Positions 63,843 to 64,000 of a stretch of DNA of 64,000 bases are shown piece after piece. A program made the translations under genes and the position numbers. The notes beneath the pieces are model-generated. The model was not told where the DNA came from. It was given only the letters and a program-made list of their open reading frames with translations, and did not search any database. Source of the stretch: Marinomonas sp. CT5 (lineage in GTDB: Bacteria > Pseudomonadota > Gammaproteobacteria > Pseudomonadales > Marinomonadaceae). How positions within the stretch are numbered: the stretch's first letter is position 1; each line of letters begins with the position of its first letter. The stretch is from assembly GCF_018336975.1 (NCBI RefSeq), contig NZ_CP025572.1:515154-579153 (forward strand). The letters are read 5' to 3'.

Positions 63843-64000
63843 GTGAGATTAAAAAGTAAAATTATCTTGCTTGCTGTCGCGCCACTTATTGTCGCGACGG
63901 CCATTATTACCTATTTAGGTTTTCAATCGGCTCGTGATTTAGCCTCCGAAGAACTATCCATCTATGAATTTAACTTGGTGAATGCAAAAAAGCAGGCGTT
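63843..64000 (+). CDS. Probable cache-domain sensor, 3' end outside window
   Basis: GTG at 63843 opens an unbroken frame to the window end (52 codons). One N-terminal membrane helix (IILLAVAPLIVATAIITYLGF) is followed by SARDLASEELSIYEFNLVNAKKQA, the start of a periplasmic sCache/dCache domain as found in chemoreceptors and histidine kinases. The output domain is not visible. It lies behind TRAP operon 3, where such a sensor may perceive the same ligand. Confidence 0.6.
   Translation, partial: MRLKSKIILLAVAPLIVATAIITYLGFQSARDLASEELSIYEFNLVNAKKQA

Overview
The window reads as a chromosomal stretch of a marine gammaproteobacterium of the Oceanospirillales, most like Marinomonas. This is inferred from gene order and protein character, not from a database search. 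The block crc/pyrE/slmA/argB/dut/coaBC/radC is a Pseudomonas-type order. Three TRAP transporter operons, a purine-nucleoside-type BMP transporter, several c-di-GMP enzymes and a moderate base composition fit a heterotrophic seawater bacterium. No rRNA, tRNA, CRISPR array, intact insertion sequence or prophage was found.

Layout. 1-5 kb: the end of a ugp operon for glycerol-3-phosphate and glycerophosphodiester use (ugpA partial, ugpE, ugpC, ugpQ), then a GlpR-like repressor and a HAD phosphatase. 5-11 kb: a DUF808 membrane protein, an IclR regulator, a CofD-like protein of the GAK type, a receiver-CheC protein paired with a PAS-GGDEF cyclase, and a retropepsin-like protease. 11-18 kb: a hexose-6-phosphate mutarotase, then the housekeeping block crc, pyrE, slmA, argB, dut, coaBC, radC, without the algC gene that pseudomonads carry between dut and argB. 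18-22.5 kb: an exported hydrolase followed by a decayed second copy of the radC 3' end, an Lrp regulator divergent from a DMT exporter, rpmB-rpmG and mutM. 22.7-27.8 kb: a nucleoside ABC importer with cytidine deaminase. 28-35 kb: an AbrB-type membrane protein, an RlpA-like lipoprotein, an AraC regulator with a stand-alone fabA, and a Pat-type acyltransferase divergent from an HDAC-family deacetylase.

35-42.5 kb: two divergent TRAP operons around a 408-bp control region with phased direct repeats, and a GlxA-type regulator. 42.7-46.8 kb: a sulfate/thiosulfate ABC operon. 47-49.4 kb: feoA-feoB, with feoB broken by one extra base in an A6 run. 49.4-53.1 kb: a GGDEF protein, a cupin and a large TPR protein whose repeats are nearly identical in DNA. 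53.1-57.9 kb: an autoregulated trpR-trpE-trpG operon with toxin-antitoxin-like genes on both sides (ParE/Phd, DUF4160/DUF2442-HTH, an orphan HigA-like protein and a small possible antitoxin). 58-64 kb: a ferritin-like protein, an ElyC-like protein, an acetyltransferase plus SGNH hydrolase pair, a third TRAP operon and the start of a probable cache-domain sensor.

Two themes run through the window. Four transporter loci (BMP, Cys, two TRAP) place a hairpin between the binding-protein gene and the next transporter gene, which would make binding protein in excess of membrane subunits. The trp region also carries repeated terminator and operator-like elements that suggest cassette-like growth of antitoxin genes.
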